From the NCBI GenBank assembly GCA_030220185.1, contig JASPKZ010008347.1:62001-126000 (forward strand): DNA of 64,000 nt. Reading direction: 5' to 3'. Below, piece after piece: positions 1 to 10,700 of this stretch; position 1 is the stretch's first letter; the number at the start of each line of letters is the position of its first letter. The translations under genes were made by a program, and so were the position numbers. Below the pieces are notes generated by a model. That model ran no database searches. It saw only the letters and a list, made by a program, of their open reading frames with translations, and was not told the DNA's origin. Origin of the DNA: Diploptera punctata (taxonomy: Eukaryota > Arthropoda > Insecta > Blattodea > Blaberidae).

Positions 1-2
1 AT

Positions 3-1513
3 GCAGAGATTTTTAAGGAGTGTTTTCTAGTCGTTTGTGACACATTATTTTCTAAATTCCCAAATGCAAAACAGATAAAAAGTGACATACAAAAGTTACA
101 ACTTTCCGATTCTACTTGTGTTAGGAGAGTTAACGAAATGTCTGTAGACATGCTCCTTTGTACTCTCGATGAAATTCGTGAATGTGACTATTTCAGCCTT
201 CCTCTGGATTCGTCCACAGATATTAGTTCCATCTCTCAGTTGCTTTTATTTGTTAAATATCGTAATAAGATATGGATTATAAAGGAAGAATTTTTAACTG
301 TAATACCTATGACAGGTCAGACACGGGGGATAGATTTTTTGAAGCAGTTAAATCTTTTTTTGACAAATACAAAATTGACCTAAACAAACTTTTATCAGTG
401 TGTACTGACAGTTGTCCCTCAATGGTAGGTTGTCATACAGGATTCATTTCTCTGTTAAAAAACATTTAAATAGAGACCACTTATTAACATACCATTGCAT
501 TTTACATCAAGAAAATCTTGCTGCTAAATTTGACGAAACTTTCAGATCTATGATGAAGAAAGTAATTAACATTGTTAATTTCATTAGATCACGTGAACTA
601 AATCATAGACAATTCATAGAATTTCTCAAAGGGCTTAATTCACAGTATGATGTTATTTATCACGGTGAGGTCAGGTGGCTGAGTAAAGGAAGAGTTTTGG
701 AACGATTTTTTAATCTTCGCCATGAAATAAAAATCTTTTTAAGTGAACGAGATAAAGAATACCTTGAACTAGACTCTTCTTCATTGTGGTTAAAAGTTGG
801 CTTCCTGGCTGACATAACAGGAATACTTAATGATGTCCAAATTAAAATGCAAGGTACGAATAAACTTATTACTCAGCTCACAAGTGCAATTTTTTCTTTA
901 GAAGAAAAATTAAAAATGTATACAGAAGAACTTAGTAATAATGATTTCACTAGTTTCCCATGTTTCCAACATCTTATTGAAGAATATTCAGAGGAAGAAA
1001 TAAACTTGCAACCCTTCATAGAATTGCTCACTGTACTACACCATGATTTCAGCGCGAGATTTAATGATTTTAGAAAGTTTCGAAACCCATTTCGATTAGT
1101 TGAAAATCCCTGGTCAATAACGACAACAGATGTAACTGGGTTGTCAATTTTTGGTCCTGAGATTAGAAATCTAAAAAATGAATTTATTGATCTCCAGCAG
1201 GATTCATAACTGGAAGGTATTTTTCAAGAGAAACGAAAAACTAATTCAATTTTAGAGTTTTGGAATACAGTTCCAGAAAAACAGTTCGAAAACTTGGTGT
1301 CGTGTGCATATAAAATTCTGTGTCTTTTTAAATCAACGTAAGTTTGTGAAATGACTTTCAGTAAGATAAAGTTCATCAAGGGTAAACACAGATCTCGTCT
1401 CACCAATGTGAACTTGGAAAACCTGCTGCGGATATGTGTGGCAAATCAACCAGCTCGTATTGACAAAATTGTGCAGGAGAGTAGCAGAGTTCGACCATCA
1501 ACTTCACAGCAGT
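3..1513 (+). pseudogene. hAT-family transposase remnant, left end outside the window
   Basis: Decayed transposase of the hAT cut-and-paste superfamily, of the kind domesticated in GTF2IRD2/ZBED5-type proteins (family knowledge). The frame is already open at base 3 and runs to 383, then continues in a second frame (272-469) and a third (412-1209), so there are at least two frameshifts. After the stop at 1207-1209, C-terminal similarity continues with further stops to about 1513. Motifs seen in order: LDSSTDIS, SVCTDSCPSMVG, CILHQENLAAK, GEVRWLSKGRVLERFF, and a dimerisation-region trace HRSRLTNVNLENLLRI near 1385-1435. The N-terminal zinc finger would lie left of the window. It ends just before an AAT microsatellite. 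Not functional; the superfamily call is firm, the subfamily is from recollection. Confidence 0.8.
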
Positions 1514-1562
1514 AATCTACACAACTGTAAGTTGCTTTAAAATTATGTACAGTACCGTAATG

Positions 1563-1638
<76 letters not shown>
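1563..1638. repeat. (AAT)n microsatellite
   Basis: About 25 near-perfect AAT units directly 3' of the hAT remnant. Many LINE copies in this window end in AAT-like tails, so such tracts may be tails of lost insertions (inference). Confidence 0.95.
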
Positions 1639-1640
<2 letters not shown>

Positions 1641-2262
1641 TAATAAACAGTTAATTATTAACAAAAATTAAATGACAGTAATCAGTAATTGTGTTTTGTC
1701 CATAAATGTATAAAAAAAAAAGCTGCGTGTTACCAAGACTGAGAACTGTGAAATTTGGTGCGGTTCTCGAACAGATATGGTTTCTTATATTTGGCTCTCT
1801 TGTAATTTCTAGTGAGTACCACTGTCTTAAATAGTCAAAGAACGTGAAGGAGACATGTTTCTAGATATTTACGAGTGTTCGACAAATGCAATATTATTCA
1901 AATTGCGACATTTAAAGTAAAGTTCAACTCTCGTTCATAGTGCAAAAGTAAACAAGGCAACTAGTATCCGACGTTCGAGTAGCGTAGATCGTTAAACTAC
2001 TTACAACAAGATGAAATAGGGCCTATATGTGAAAGCCAGGGTTCGAATCCTCCGACAATTTTTTTTATTCATTTGTCTTTTCGCAATATACATCCTATAA
2101 CATTTCATTCCTGCCACATAATCTACGTCCACTTTACACTGTCTTAAGTAATATTCCTGCCTTCGTAAACTCTGTAACACTATTTAGCTACCGGTATAAA
2201 TTTGTGTGTGCGGTACCAAGTTTTAATAATAATGCTATAAATTTATGTAATAAAATATAATA

Positions 2263-3617
2263 CAGGGTGATTACAAATGATTGGAGCGATTTCATGATTT
2301 TATGGTAGCTGTAGTATTCGACATATTTTCACGAACTTTTACAGATACATAGAGCAACTTCCCAGGTTTTTTTTGAGATGTTACAGGTGCTCCATATGCT
2401 CCCCCTTGGTGATTCTGCAGATATCAAGTCTGTAATCAAGTTCGTCCCATACTCGACGTAACATGTCCCTATTAATTTGTTCAAAGGCATTGATTATGCG
2501 AGCTCGCAGTTCTGGTAAGTCTAATGGTAAAGGAGGCACAAACACTGAATCTTTCACATACCCCCAAACAAAAAAATCGCACGGCGTCAATCGGGGGAGC
2601 GCTGGAGGCCATGACAACAATTTCTGTTCATTCTCTCCACTGCGGACCGATCCATCGGTTTGGCAATCTCATGTTAAAAATTCACGAAACATCGTGATGG
2701 AAGTGTGGTGGAGCACCATCCTGCTGGTAGATGAAGGTCTCACTGTCGGTTCGTCAGCTGCGGCATGAGCCAATTTTCCAGCATGTCCAGGTACACGTGT
2801 CCTGTAACGTTCTGCTCGCAAAAGAAAGAAAAAACGGGCCAAAAACTTTGAACTGAGAGAAGAAACCCGCACAGAACACACTAACTTTTGGGGAGTCGCG
2901 AATGTGCTGCACAATAACGCGGGGATTTTCTGTGCCCCAGAATTCGCACATTGTGTTTGTTCACTTTGCCATTCACAAAGAATGTTGCTTCGTCACTGAA
3001 GACAAGTTTCTCACAAAAACCATCCTCATCCATAAACTGCTGCATTTGTGTACAAAATTCAAACCGACTCACTTTGTCAATGGGCGTAAGGGCTTGTAGA
3101 AATTGCAAGTGGTAAGGTTTATGCTTCAATCTTTTCCGCAAGATCTTCCAAACGGTCGGTTGTGGAATGTTCAGCTCTCTGCTCGCTTTTCGTGTTGATT
3201 TCTGTGGGCTACGTGTGAAACTCATCCGCACACTCTCAACCTTTTCTTCACTCACTGAAGGACGACCCGTTGATTTCCTTTTACAGAGGCATCCTGTAGC
3301 TTTAAATTGCGCATACCATCGCCGAATGGAGTTGGCACTCGGTGCATCTTTCTCGAACTTCGTTCTGAAGTGTCGTTGCACAGTTATCACAGATTGAGTT
3401 GAATGAAATTCAAGCACAGCATATGCTTTCTCCTCGCCTGTCGCCATCTTTGATAACTGCTGCGCTCTCTGGTTTAAAGCTGAAACACGGCTGCGAGAGA
3501 AAACAAAAAAAAACCTTATGAGTTTTTATACATAACTTTAAAGTTCTGTGTAGATATGTCAAATAAGATCGCTACAATAAAATCATGAAATCGCTCCAAT
3601 CATTTGTAATCACCGTG
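2263..3617 (-). mobile_element. Mariner-type DNA transposon with HTH (DUF4817-like) transposase
   Basis: 1355-bp element flanked by TA on both sides. Terminal inverted repeats begin CAGGGTGATTACAAATGATT on the left; the right end, reversed, begins CACGGTGATTACAAATGATT, and the match continues for about 45 bp through GGAGCGATTTCATGATTTTAT. It sits inside Z copy A: the interrupted sequence (TAATAAAA..TAGCTTCATATA) is uninterrupted in Z copies B and C, which supports a simple insertion at TA. The transposase is on the minus strand and broken. Confidence 0.9.
2381..3447 (-). pseudogene. Mariner/Tc1-like transposase pseudogene (DUF4817-like N-terminus)
   Basis: Transposase of the nested element at 2263-3617. 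The minus-strand ATG at 3447 opens a 188-codon frame: an N-terminal helix-turn-helix region (TVQRHFRTKFEKDAPSANS), a second HTH (QPTVWKILRKRLKHKPYH), and the first catalytic aspartate in VFSDEATF. Coding continues in other frames with KVSVFC (2754-2951), QQDGAPPHF (about 2687-2725, second aspartate), and a last frame (2381-2620) with LTPCDFFVWGYVKD (third aspartate) ending in MEHL. There are several frameshifts plus in-frame stops, so no functional protein. The same family recurs at 48180-49528 and, internally deleted, at 18163-19028. Confidence 0.85.
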
Positions 3618-3825
3618 TATAGCTTCATATATTTATGAGTTTGTTTATTTATTACGTATTAGTGAGGAAAAAGTTTCACCTTTCAATTTAAATATTTAGT
3701 TTATGTATGTCAAGTCCAGCATAATAATAGTCCATAGATGATGGACAATAATAAAAAATATTATTATTACTATTATTAAGGTCCCTGGTTCGATCCCGGG
3801 TTTCGGCAATTTCTTTTTGGGGCAC

Positions 3826-4300
3826 GCCGTAGCGTAGTGGTTAAGGCACTGAGCTACAAGCCGGAGGGTCGAGGGTTCAAGTCCCGTTGGGGGTCAGGAT
3901 TTTTAAACTGACCCAAACCCTCTGGCGGCACTATGGCCCTGGGGTCGACTCAGCCTCTAACGGAAATGAGTACCAGACGCTTGTTCTGGGGTAAAGGCGG
4001 CCGTCACGCAGGGCTGACAACCCGGCTGACATCAAGTGCCGATTGTCTAGAAAAAGTGGGAGCCTTAACCTCCTACTACCCCAAGGGCCTCCTGAGGCCT
4101 GTTGTGGGATCACTTTGCCTTTACGGAAATGAGTACCAGACGCTTGTTCTGGGGGTAAAGGCGGCCGTCACGCAGGGCTGACAACCCGGCTGACATAAAG
4201 TGCCGATTGTCTAGAAAAAGTGGGAGCCTTAACCTCCTACTACCCCAAGGGCCTCCGGGTCTGTTGTGGGATCACTTTACTTTACTTTTATTATTATCCA
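3826..4300 (+). mobile_element. SINE-a, tRNA-derived, with a duplicated 3' part
   Basis: The tRNA-like head has an A-box-like TAGCGTAGTGG and a B-box-like GGTTCAAGTCC. The body matches copies at 13743-14048 and 20539-20843. The 3' part (from GAAATGAGTACCAGACGCTT) occurs twice in tandem, at about 3962-4118 and 4121-4278, so this copy is about 160 bp longer than the other two. It ends in an ACTTTACTTT tail. It lies inside Z copy A. Confidence 0.85.
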
Positions 4301-4330
4301 TCATCTATAATAATACTAATGATGATTATG

Positions 4331-4367
<37 letters not shown>

Positions 4368-4985
4368 GGATGTATCAAAGGAATTGAAGAATGCAATTAC
4401 TTGGGGATCAAAATTAACTCAAAATGTACCCAAGAAAATGACAAAATATAGAATTCAAAAGGGTGATCGGTAATAATAATGTTAAACGGAGTTTTGTGGG
4501 ATAAGAAAATAAGAATAGATACCAAATTAGAAAATTTTAAATCCATAATTCGAAGCACAATTAACATAAGGTGCAGAAACTTAGCAGTTGAATAAAATTT
4601 TGAGTTTAAAACTTACGTCTACTGAAATTTATTTTTTTTCAGAAGCTCAACTGGACATTCTAAATTGGAAAAAAATCAGAAATACAATCATCACACAACA
4701 AATGAAAGTCCAAAATTCAATATTAGATTTTGTGAGATACAGACAACTAGAATATACGTAGGAAGCCAGAGAAAAGAGTACCCAGACAAGCTTTGGAATG
4801 GATTCCACCTTGAAAAGGAAAGAGAGGTTGACCTAGATTTAAATGGATGGATGATGTAAGAAGAGGTATGAGGGAGCTAGGTCTGGAAGAATTGGAATGA
4901 GAAGATGCAGAATAATGGAGAAAGAAGATAAAAATCTAAAAAACTTTGGACATGGGAAGATGTTTTATTACACTGTAAACCTGTT
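4368..4985 (+). pseudogene. LINE-b reverse transcriptase 3' fragment inside Z copy A
   Basis: 5'-truncated C-terminal part of a non-LTR reverse transcriptase, preceded by an (AAT)n tract (4338-4366). Readable pieces include LGIKINSKCTQEN and, further on, the region that in copies C and E reads RLPRQALEWI and WMDD..RGMRELGLEELE. Many stops. The left junction (GGGATGTATCAAAGG) is the same as in Z copies C and E, so this LINE piece was already part of Z before those copies spread (inference). Confidence 0.7.
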
Positions 4986-5337
4986 TATGAATAAAGAAAT
5001 AATAATATTAACAATAAAATTAGCAATAATTCCACATAGTTAGTACGGTTTTTGTTTTAAGAATGGATATACAGAATAAAATAGAAAGAATTTTAACAAT
5101 TTAAAAAACTAATCTCATCGGGAATCGAACCTGTGGCTTCTTGCATACAAATCAAGCCACTAAGCACTGAGCTAAGCGTTCGCTGCCCTATTGCGTTTAT
5201 AAATAATGCTCTTCAAAGGAAGAAGGGAAATGTATTGTAGCTCTACTGTGCAAATAGTTTACTTGTGTGAATCGCGCGTTAGAACTTGAAATGAATCGAG
5301 ATCAAGAGTCGGCCCATTCTTTTTGTCGCTAAGTGTA

Positions 5338-6125
5338 CATGATCTATGACCATAAGTTTCAATCTATAAGGCTCCAATCAAATAGAACGAACTTTAAAGA
5401 ATGGACGTGTTAAATTAAGGCTATAGGTATATTTTTCATCATTGATATTGTATCATGTATTTCAATTTGCAAAGGGACTATGACAATATTCTCCATGTTT
5501 TGGTTGTTTCACATTTCGTATTGAAATGTTTCCTCTCTTGGACATCATGAATTGTTAAACATTTTTTTCTAATTTCTAAACTCGTTATAGTAATCTTGTG
5601 AAGGGAAACCTGCTGCACAAGACACTCTATACGGCAGTGTTACTTTTTACTTGGCAATGCTAAACTGTTACTGGCCGAGGTTAAGACACTTGGTCTCGTC
5701 AGGAATACTAAACACTGTTCAATTTACATGTCCTTGTGACATAGCATCTCGCATCCTCATATCACATTGTTGTTACTGAATTATTCTTATAGTCAAGTAT
5801 GAAAACTCAAAGGACATTATTTTCTCTAAACACAAAAATTATAGAGAAAAGCGCAAAGAGGTATTGAAAATGTTGTAAAAAGCTGTTGAAAATAGGCAAC
5901 ATTATTACTAAAAAGTAGATGTAAATAGTGGATTTTTTAAATTTCCATTGAAAATACACAAAAAAAAAACTACGAAGTAAATGCAAAAAATATTGAAAAT
6001 GTGGTAGGCCTAAATGAATGCTGAGAGCAATACAAAAAATGTAATATGGAATGCAACAAAAATCATATGCTATACTAAAACCTAAAAATATTCTTAAAAA
6101 AGTAGCTCTGAAAATAAATATACCA
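5338..6125. other. AT-rich stretch without recognised feature
   Basis: No ORF with recognisable similarity, no tandem repeat and no inverted ends seen. It begins straight after the TA at the right end of Z copy A. Confidence 0.5.
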
Positions 6126-6304
6126 TTGAAAAAAGTTTCGCGATACCTCTTCGCTATTCAGGCTCCCAGTGCACAGTAGACCAGATACGAAATCTAGCTG
6201 GAAAAAAGTATTTTACTGACCCTCACCAATTCATCTTTCTTCACTCTAATATGGTTGCCAGATGACTGTTTTTCATATATCTGCAACTGAGGGTAGAATT
6301 CTCC
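6126..6304 (+). repeat. Partial tRNA-like/SINE-like repeat
   Basis: GCGATACCTCTTCGCTATTC and the following 150 bp recur inverted at about 15885-16300 (GCGATACCTATTCGCTCTTC), where a minus-strand B-box-like GGTTCAAATCC is visible. Here only the part beyond the tRNA-like head is kept. Neither the boundaries nor the family are certain. Confidence 0.5.
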
Positions 6305-6972
6305 CCAAATGGGAGTCAATGACTAATCACATTTCAATGATTTTTCATTTACAACCAATCACAGTCGTGTTTCGCCTAAAATGTACCAACTAAAGTTTAT
6401 CATAATAAAGAAAGCACCTCCTTTTTAAGAATCTGAATAGGTCATAGCATTATTTTGCAGTGACTGACTAAGAAATACGGTTACCAGATTGTATATATAG
6501 TGCATGGATGTCAGCAGAAAGCGCTGCGATAGATAATATAAAAACATTTGTAACAATTGATTATACCACAAAAAAAATGGAAACCTTGTTTGCACTTTCT
6601 TAAACGAATTATTTTTCCAGGAAATGACGTTGCAGAAGAATATAATTGACATATTTACATCATAGGACATCAGAAACCAATAACGTTGGTTATAAATTTC
6701 TCCACTAGGGTGTATTCTTACAATATTGCGATCCTTTGGCAATAAATAATATTATGATCTGGTTGCAGTGATGAACAAAGGAAGGAATTGAAGCTTACCA
6801 ATCTTTCTCATTTGTTTTCAGACATTGCCGTTTACATTAAATATATAAATATTTTAAAATATCTATAGTTAAATAATGATTTGTGAGTAAACAGCTTAAT
6901 TTTATTCATTAAATAATCCTAACAAATGCCACTCTTGATTTCCAAATTCTCTAGATAAATTCACGACTCACA
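6305..6972 (-). mobile_element. X element, inverted copy, one end missing
   Basis: Reverse complement of the X copies at 25040-25791 and 49776-50746; for example CATAGCATTATTTTGCAGTG at about 6441 and GCCACTCTTGATTTCCAAAT at about 6928. The subterminal palindrome is present on one side only, and similarity stops at CACGACTCAC near 6972. It contains short AT-rich ORFs without recognisable product, so it is presumably non-autonomous. Confidence 0.75.
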
Positions 6973-7009
6973 TAGGATGTTGTCGATACTTAAGAACTCG
7001 TCTGTTCAG

Positions 7010-7740
7010 CATTCCAGTTGTATTCCGACCTGTGGAAATAAATACGTTTGTGTTAAAGTTCAGTGAGCTCTTTATATGGATACTTTACCTCAAGGTTTGT
7101 ACTTTTCATTGATGTATTTAACGTGTTTCTATAAACCAGACATTGTGTTAAATATACGTGGAATCATACCTTCGAAACACTAAAAAAAACACAATCATCT
7201 TATTTCAATTAGAGGTACGAAAAGAAAAGTTCTGAACAGTACTACAAATTTTAGTTATAAAATAAAATGATTTATGGACTTTAATTCTCGCATAATAACT
7301 AATGTGCAAATTATTGCGTTTTCTATATTTTATTGTAATTAGCTGTCTTATTACAGGCGGCGGCCAGCAACTGAGGCCCACCGTCACGCGCAGAAAATTG
7401 TTAGATTTAATATATGAAGAAAAGTGTTCGATAGAGGCAATAAGTGATAATTCAGTAAATAAATTAGAGTTAGGGGATGTTCAGAGAATGTTTTAAGAGA
7501 TATTAAAAAAAAACTTTTTTAAAGCGATTTTCTAAAACGGTAGGAAATTGTGCGCGAGAAAAAAAAAATAGATTTCTATTGAAATATTCTGATTGGCTAG
7601 AAATAAATGTTGACTTTCCCGTTATTAATCATTTAAAACATTGACTGTCGTTGAAAATTCCTGTTCCATCTGCTTATGCAATTGGAAGACCCGAAATATC
7701 TTTCGAAGAGGCTGAAATGAAATCTAAAAGATTGACAAAC
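7010..7740 (+). repeat. G-repeat copy 1 (plus strand)
   Basis: Inverted partner of the sequence spread over 7880-11125. Shared blocks: 7040-7170 with 9805-9865 plus 11040-11110, 7340-7640 with 9300-9600, and 7650-7710 with 8140-8204. A small ORF (7302-7496) reads TVTRRKLLDLIYEEKCS. A second trace at 7640-7770 reads AIGRPEISFEEAEMKSK and ends in a stop. No known domain recognised. The pairing of two inverted copies about 1 kb apart once inserts are removed is directly visible. Confidence 0.7.
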
Positions 7741-7879
7741 ATATTTGTGCTAAAATATTTGTCACTTTAATAAGGTCTTGGGAAGGGTAGCATAACAAAT
7801 TTCTCTCCCTAGTAGCATTATAGGGTGAGTAAATATCACAATATCTCTTTTTGGCACCTAGTCTCATGTTAACACGAGT
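7741..7879. other. Spacer between the inverted G-repeats
   Basis: Short AT-rich spacer between the two inverted G-repeat copies; nothing recognised. Confidence 0.4.
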
Positions 7880-8004
7880 ATATTGGCGTTTTGATATTTT
7901 ATTGTAAAAAAAACGACAAACCTTCGTCCGACATATAATATACGGGAGTTGAGTTGGGTGATTTGTAATGTTTCTTATATTTTGAAGCTATTTTTTGTTT
8001 TTGT

Positions 8005-8196
8005 TTAGTATTTCTTTAAAACATTAGCAGTATCCCCTTTACCATATGACCGAAGTGACATTTCTGTTGAAAGAGCAAGTTCATAGCGAGAGAATTCCTG
8101 CTTAAGTGAACTTTTTTTTTTAGTTTTTATTCCAGCCTCTTCGAAAGATATTTTGGGTCTTCCAATTCTATAAGCAGATGAAACAGGATTTTCCAA
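8005..8196 (-). pseudogene. Small ORF with GRPxxSFEEA motif, function unknown
   Basis: 63 codons on the minus strand, containing RIGRPKISFEEAGIKTKKK, then LALSTEMSLRSYGKGDTANV and a stop. The same GRPEISFEEA motif occurs in the inverted partner near 7685-7730. I do not recognise a named domain; similar short lysine-rich motifs occur, as far as I recall, in uncharacterised insect proteins. No signal peptide or membrane segment. Probably the N-terminal remnant of an element-encoded protein (inference), here cut by the insertion at 8205. Confidence 0.45.
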
Positions 8197-8204
8197 CGAC
8201 TGTC

Positions 8205-9291
8205 AGGAGTAAGAGTGGTCTGCCCTACGACTGGTTGACGCAGTGGCGGGCAGTGCTTCGGTTCCCCATAATACGAGGAACCCCGGGTTCCAAGACACAG
8301 TTCATTTGTCCCGGTTAATTTTGAAGATTGGGTTAAGTACCCGTGATGATGATGATGGATGGCTTTAGATGACCAGCAAGTACCCGGATACGGTTGTGTT
8401 TTTATTTATTATTATTTACGGATCAGAGTTCGTTTATTTTATTTGTTTTTAATTGATTTCGCGTCGGTGAGCAGCAATTTTTCATCAAGTATTTTGTGAG
8501 TTTATGGACATGTTCTGAATGTTGCTAGACAGCGTTCCTGCTCGCTGATTGGATGGAAGGCGCTAGTGATTTATTTCATGGTTATTTGTTCGAATTTGTA
8601 TATTTGATGTTTAAATTGATGATTATTATTGTTGAATGTGATTGAAGTGTTTCTCGATCAGTTAAAGTTTATTAAAGTTGTTATTTTTAGCTTTTTTGGT
8701 GGTGTATCCCGTGAGCCAATCAGTATTTCGCGTTCTATTTTTTAATGTTTTTTAGTTTCGGAATTGATGTTTTGAATAGTTAGATAGATAGATGTGTTTT
8801 TAGAGATGGTTAATATTGCGTTTCAATTTTTTAAAGTATTGTTAATATTATGATTTTTAACTTTTTTGTGAGGTATCCCGTGGTCACCGCGGTGGATACT
8901 GTATTTAGCGATCTATTTCTAAGCGTTTTTTAGTTTAGGGACTGATGTTTTAAGTAGTTAGATGGATTTATTTGCTTTTAGAGATAGTTAATAATGCGTT
9001 TCGATTTTTTAAAAGTATTGCTAATATTATGATTTTTTAACATTTTTGTGAAGTATCCCGTGAGCCAATCAGAGTGCTGGATTGGTCTCACCTCGACGGA
9101 TACTGTAATGGCGCGATTTTGAATTTGTAAATTTTCTAAGTTTTCGTTGTGAACCCTTTGAAGTTCGCACGCTTGTATGTTGTGAGGGCAGTGGCAAGGC
9201 AGCAGCTGTAGCTCCAAATTGAAATGAAATCTTCCCATCACTCTCATTAACCCGCTCGATGAGGGAATAGTGAATTTACTGATGGGGTTCA
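8205..9291 (+). mobile_element. 1.09 kb insertion: tRNA-like SINE head plus degenerate tandem repeats
   Basis: Interrupts G-repeat copy 2. The 6-bp sequence ACTGTC stands on both sides (8199-8204 and 9292-9297), and copy 1 shows the joined, uninterrupted sequence. The left part (about 8222-8300) looks like a tRNA-derived SINE head, with TGACGCAGTGG and CCGGGTTCCAAGAC, followed by a GATGATGATG tract. The rest is AT-rich with about 170-180 bp degenerate tandem units. Whether this is one element or a SINE plus something else is unclear. Confidence 0.6.
8695..9115. repeat. Degenerate tandem repeat, units about 169 and 180 bp
   Basis: The phrase TATCCCGTG recurs at 8705, 8874 and 9054. Between them, the blocks GTTTTTTAGTTTNGG, AGTTAGATNGAT and AATATTATGATTTTT recur in the same order. 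Two full units plus a partial third. Non-coding. Confidence 0.75.
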
Positions 9292-9606
9292 ACTGTCATT
9301 GTTCTAAATTCTTAATAACTGGAAAGTTAACATTCACTTTTAGCCCATCAGAATATTTCAGTACAAATCTATCTTTATTTCTCGCGCACAACTTCCTACG
9401 TTTGAGAAAATCACTTTTCAAAGAAATATTGTTTTTTAATATAATTTAAAACATTCTCCGAACATACTCCTAATTCTAATTTATTTACTAAGTGATCACT
9501 TATTGCCAATATCGAACACTTTTCTACATATATTAAGTCAAACAATTCTCTGCGCGTGACGGTAGCCTCAGTTGCTGGCCGCATCCTCTAATAAGAAAGT
9601 TAATTA

Positions 9607-9624
9607 CAAATAATAATAATAATA

Positions 9625-9662
<38 letters not shown>
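9607..9662. repeat. (AAT)n microsatellite
   Basis: AAT tract with one interruption, inside G-repeat copy 2 and absent from copy 1. Confidence 0.9.
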
Positions 9663-9663
<1 letters not shown>

Positions 9664-10112
9664 TTGCAGACATGTTATTGTGTGGAAATTACAATCCATA
9701 ATTCATCCTAATTCTAACTAAGATTTGTACTACCGTTAAGAGCTGTTTTTTTTTTTCGTAGCTCAATTTAAAATAAGATGATTTTTAATTTTCTTTATAA
9801 TGTTTCGAAGGTATGATTCCACATGTATTTAACATAATATATGGTTATAGAGAAAAACGTTAAATACCGTAAACCGGGGTTACTTTGACTCGAGGGGCTA
9901 CTTTGACAGAATTGGGGCTTCTTTGACATTTTAAGTTTCTTGCGTGTTTTTGGGCTATTTTGACAACAATGCAATGGTGTAGATAATTCCTTGAAGGCGC
10001 ACGAATGATTCAGTTGTTTTAAAAGCGGATGTTATTTGTTGGAGACACATCTGTGTCACTTTGAACAACAATGAATTGCTAGCGAGGATAAAATTAATTT
10101 CTCAATAATTTC

Positions 10113-10700
10113 TTAGTAGCCCAGCGCCGTGGTCTCGGTGTAGCGTGCTGCCTTGTCACGCAGCGGGCCCGGGTTCAATTACCGGTCGGGTCAGTTTTTC
10201 TGGGTGAGGTTTTTATCGGTGTTTTTCCTCACCTGTAAGACAAATGTCAGGAAAACTTTAGGGCCCGAACGGTCCCCGAAATAATATGGCCATCGCAATC
10301 ATCATTATTCATATTCATCTTAGGTTAACCTTAGGATTAGGGACTAGGGACTCTCCTGGCGCACCACTATCATCATCACCACCCATCATATCATCGGGGC
10401 AAAGTAACCCCGCTTTCCAGGCGGATAAAAAAGTATGATTATGATGGTCTATGGAGAAAGAGATACAATAATGAATGGGTATAAACTGTACAATCAACCA
10501 GATATTCTGAATTTTGTTAAAGTTAATATTGGCCTGGGGTGGGCACATTATTCGTATGGACAGCAAAAGGATTACAAAAAGAATTTATAATGAGCAACCT
10601 CTATTGGCGTCCAAATCTCAGAAGTGGGTTCAAGTACGCTATGCCAGGAGAGAAACCAGGAATGTCGAAAGACCACCTGGGGCATTTGGAGAAAAAAAAA
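10113..10700 (+). mobile_element. SINE-b (long form) nested in the TIR element
   Basis: tRNA-like head GTGGTCTCGGTGTAGCGTGC with a B-box-like GGGTTCAATTACC, then the family body CTCACCTGTAAGACAAATGT, then GGATTAGGGACT, and a tail ending in poly(A) at about 10690. Same long form as 60492-60829 and, inverted, 21744-22137. The body is interrupted at 10424-10601 by a LINE scrap; the other copies read straight through GGCGCTCCAACCTCAGAAG. Confidence 0.85.
10424..10601 (+). pseudogene. LINE RT C-terminal scrap inserted in SINE-b
   Basis: About 178 bp bounded by GGCG on both sides. The translated remnant reads, across a frameshift, LYNQPDILNFVK followed by GHIIRMDSKRITKRIYNEQP, which is the typical C-terminal tail of insect non-LTR reverse transcriptases (GHxxRM signature). 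Which LINE family it belongs to is not clear. Non-functional. Confidence 0.65.

Larger units (their letters stand above)
1826..5335 (+). mobile_element. Z element copy A (left end missing), carrying nested insertions
   Basis: Shares its left module (about 1826-2260 and 3620-3760) and right module (about 5000-5335) with copies at 35104-40016, 42480-44226 and, inverted, 60995-62760. The right end reads CTTTTTGTCGCTAAGTG followed by TA, the mirror image of the left end of copy C. Two tRNA-like stretches face each other: one with B-box GGTTCGAATCC near 2041-2052 on the plus strand, one on the minus strand around 5115-5180. It holds a mariner-type element (2263-3617), a SINE-a (3826-4300) and a LINE-b 3' piece (4368-4985). 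The left terminus is not found here; similarity to other copies starts at about 1826. Confidence 0.7.

Noticed and set aside
1446..1664. 72-codon minus-strand frame rich in tyrosine
   Set aside because: It is only the translation of the (AAT)n tract.
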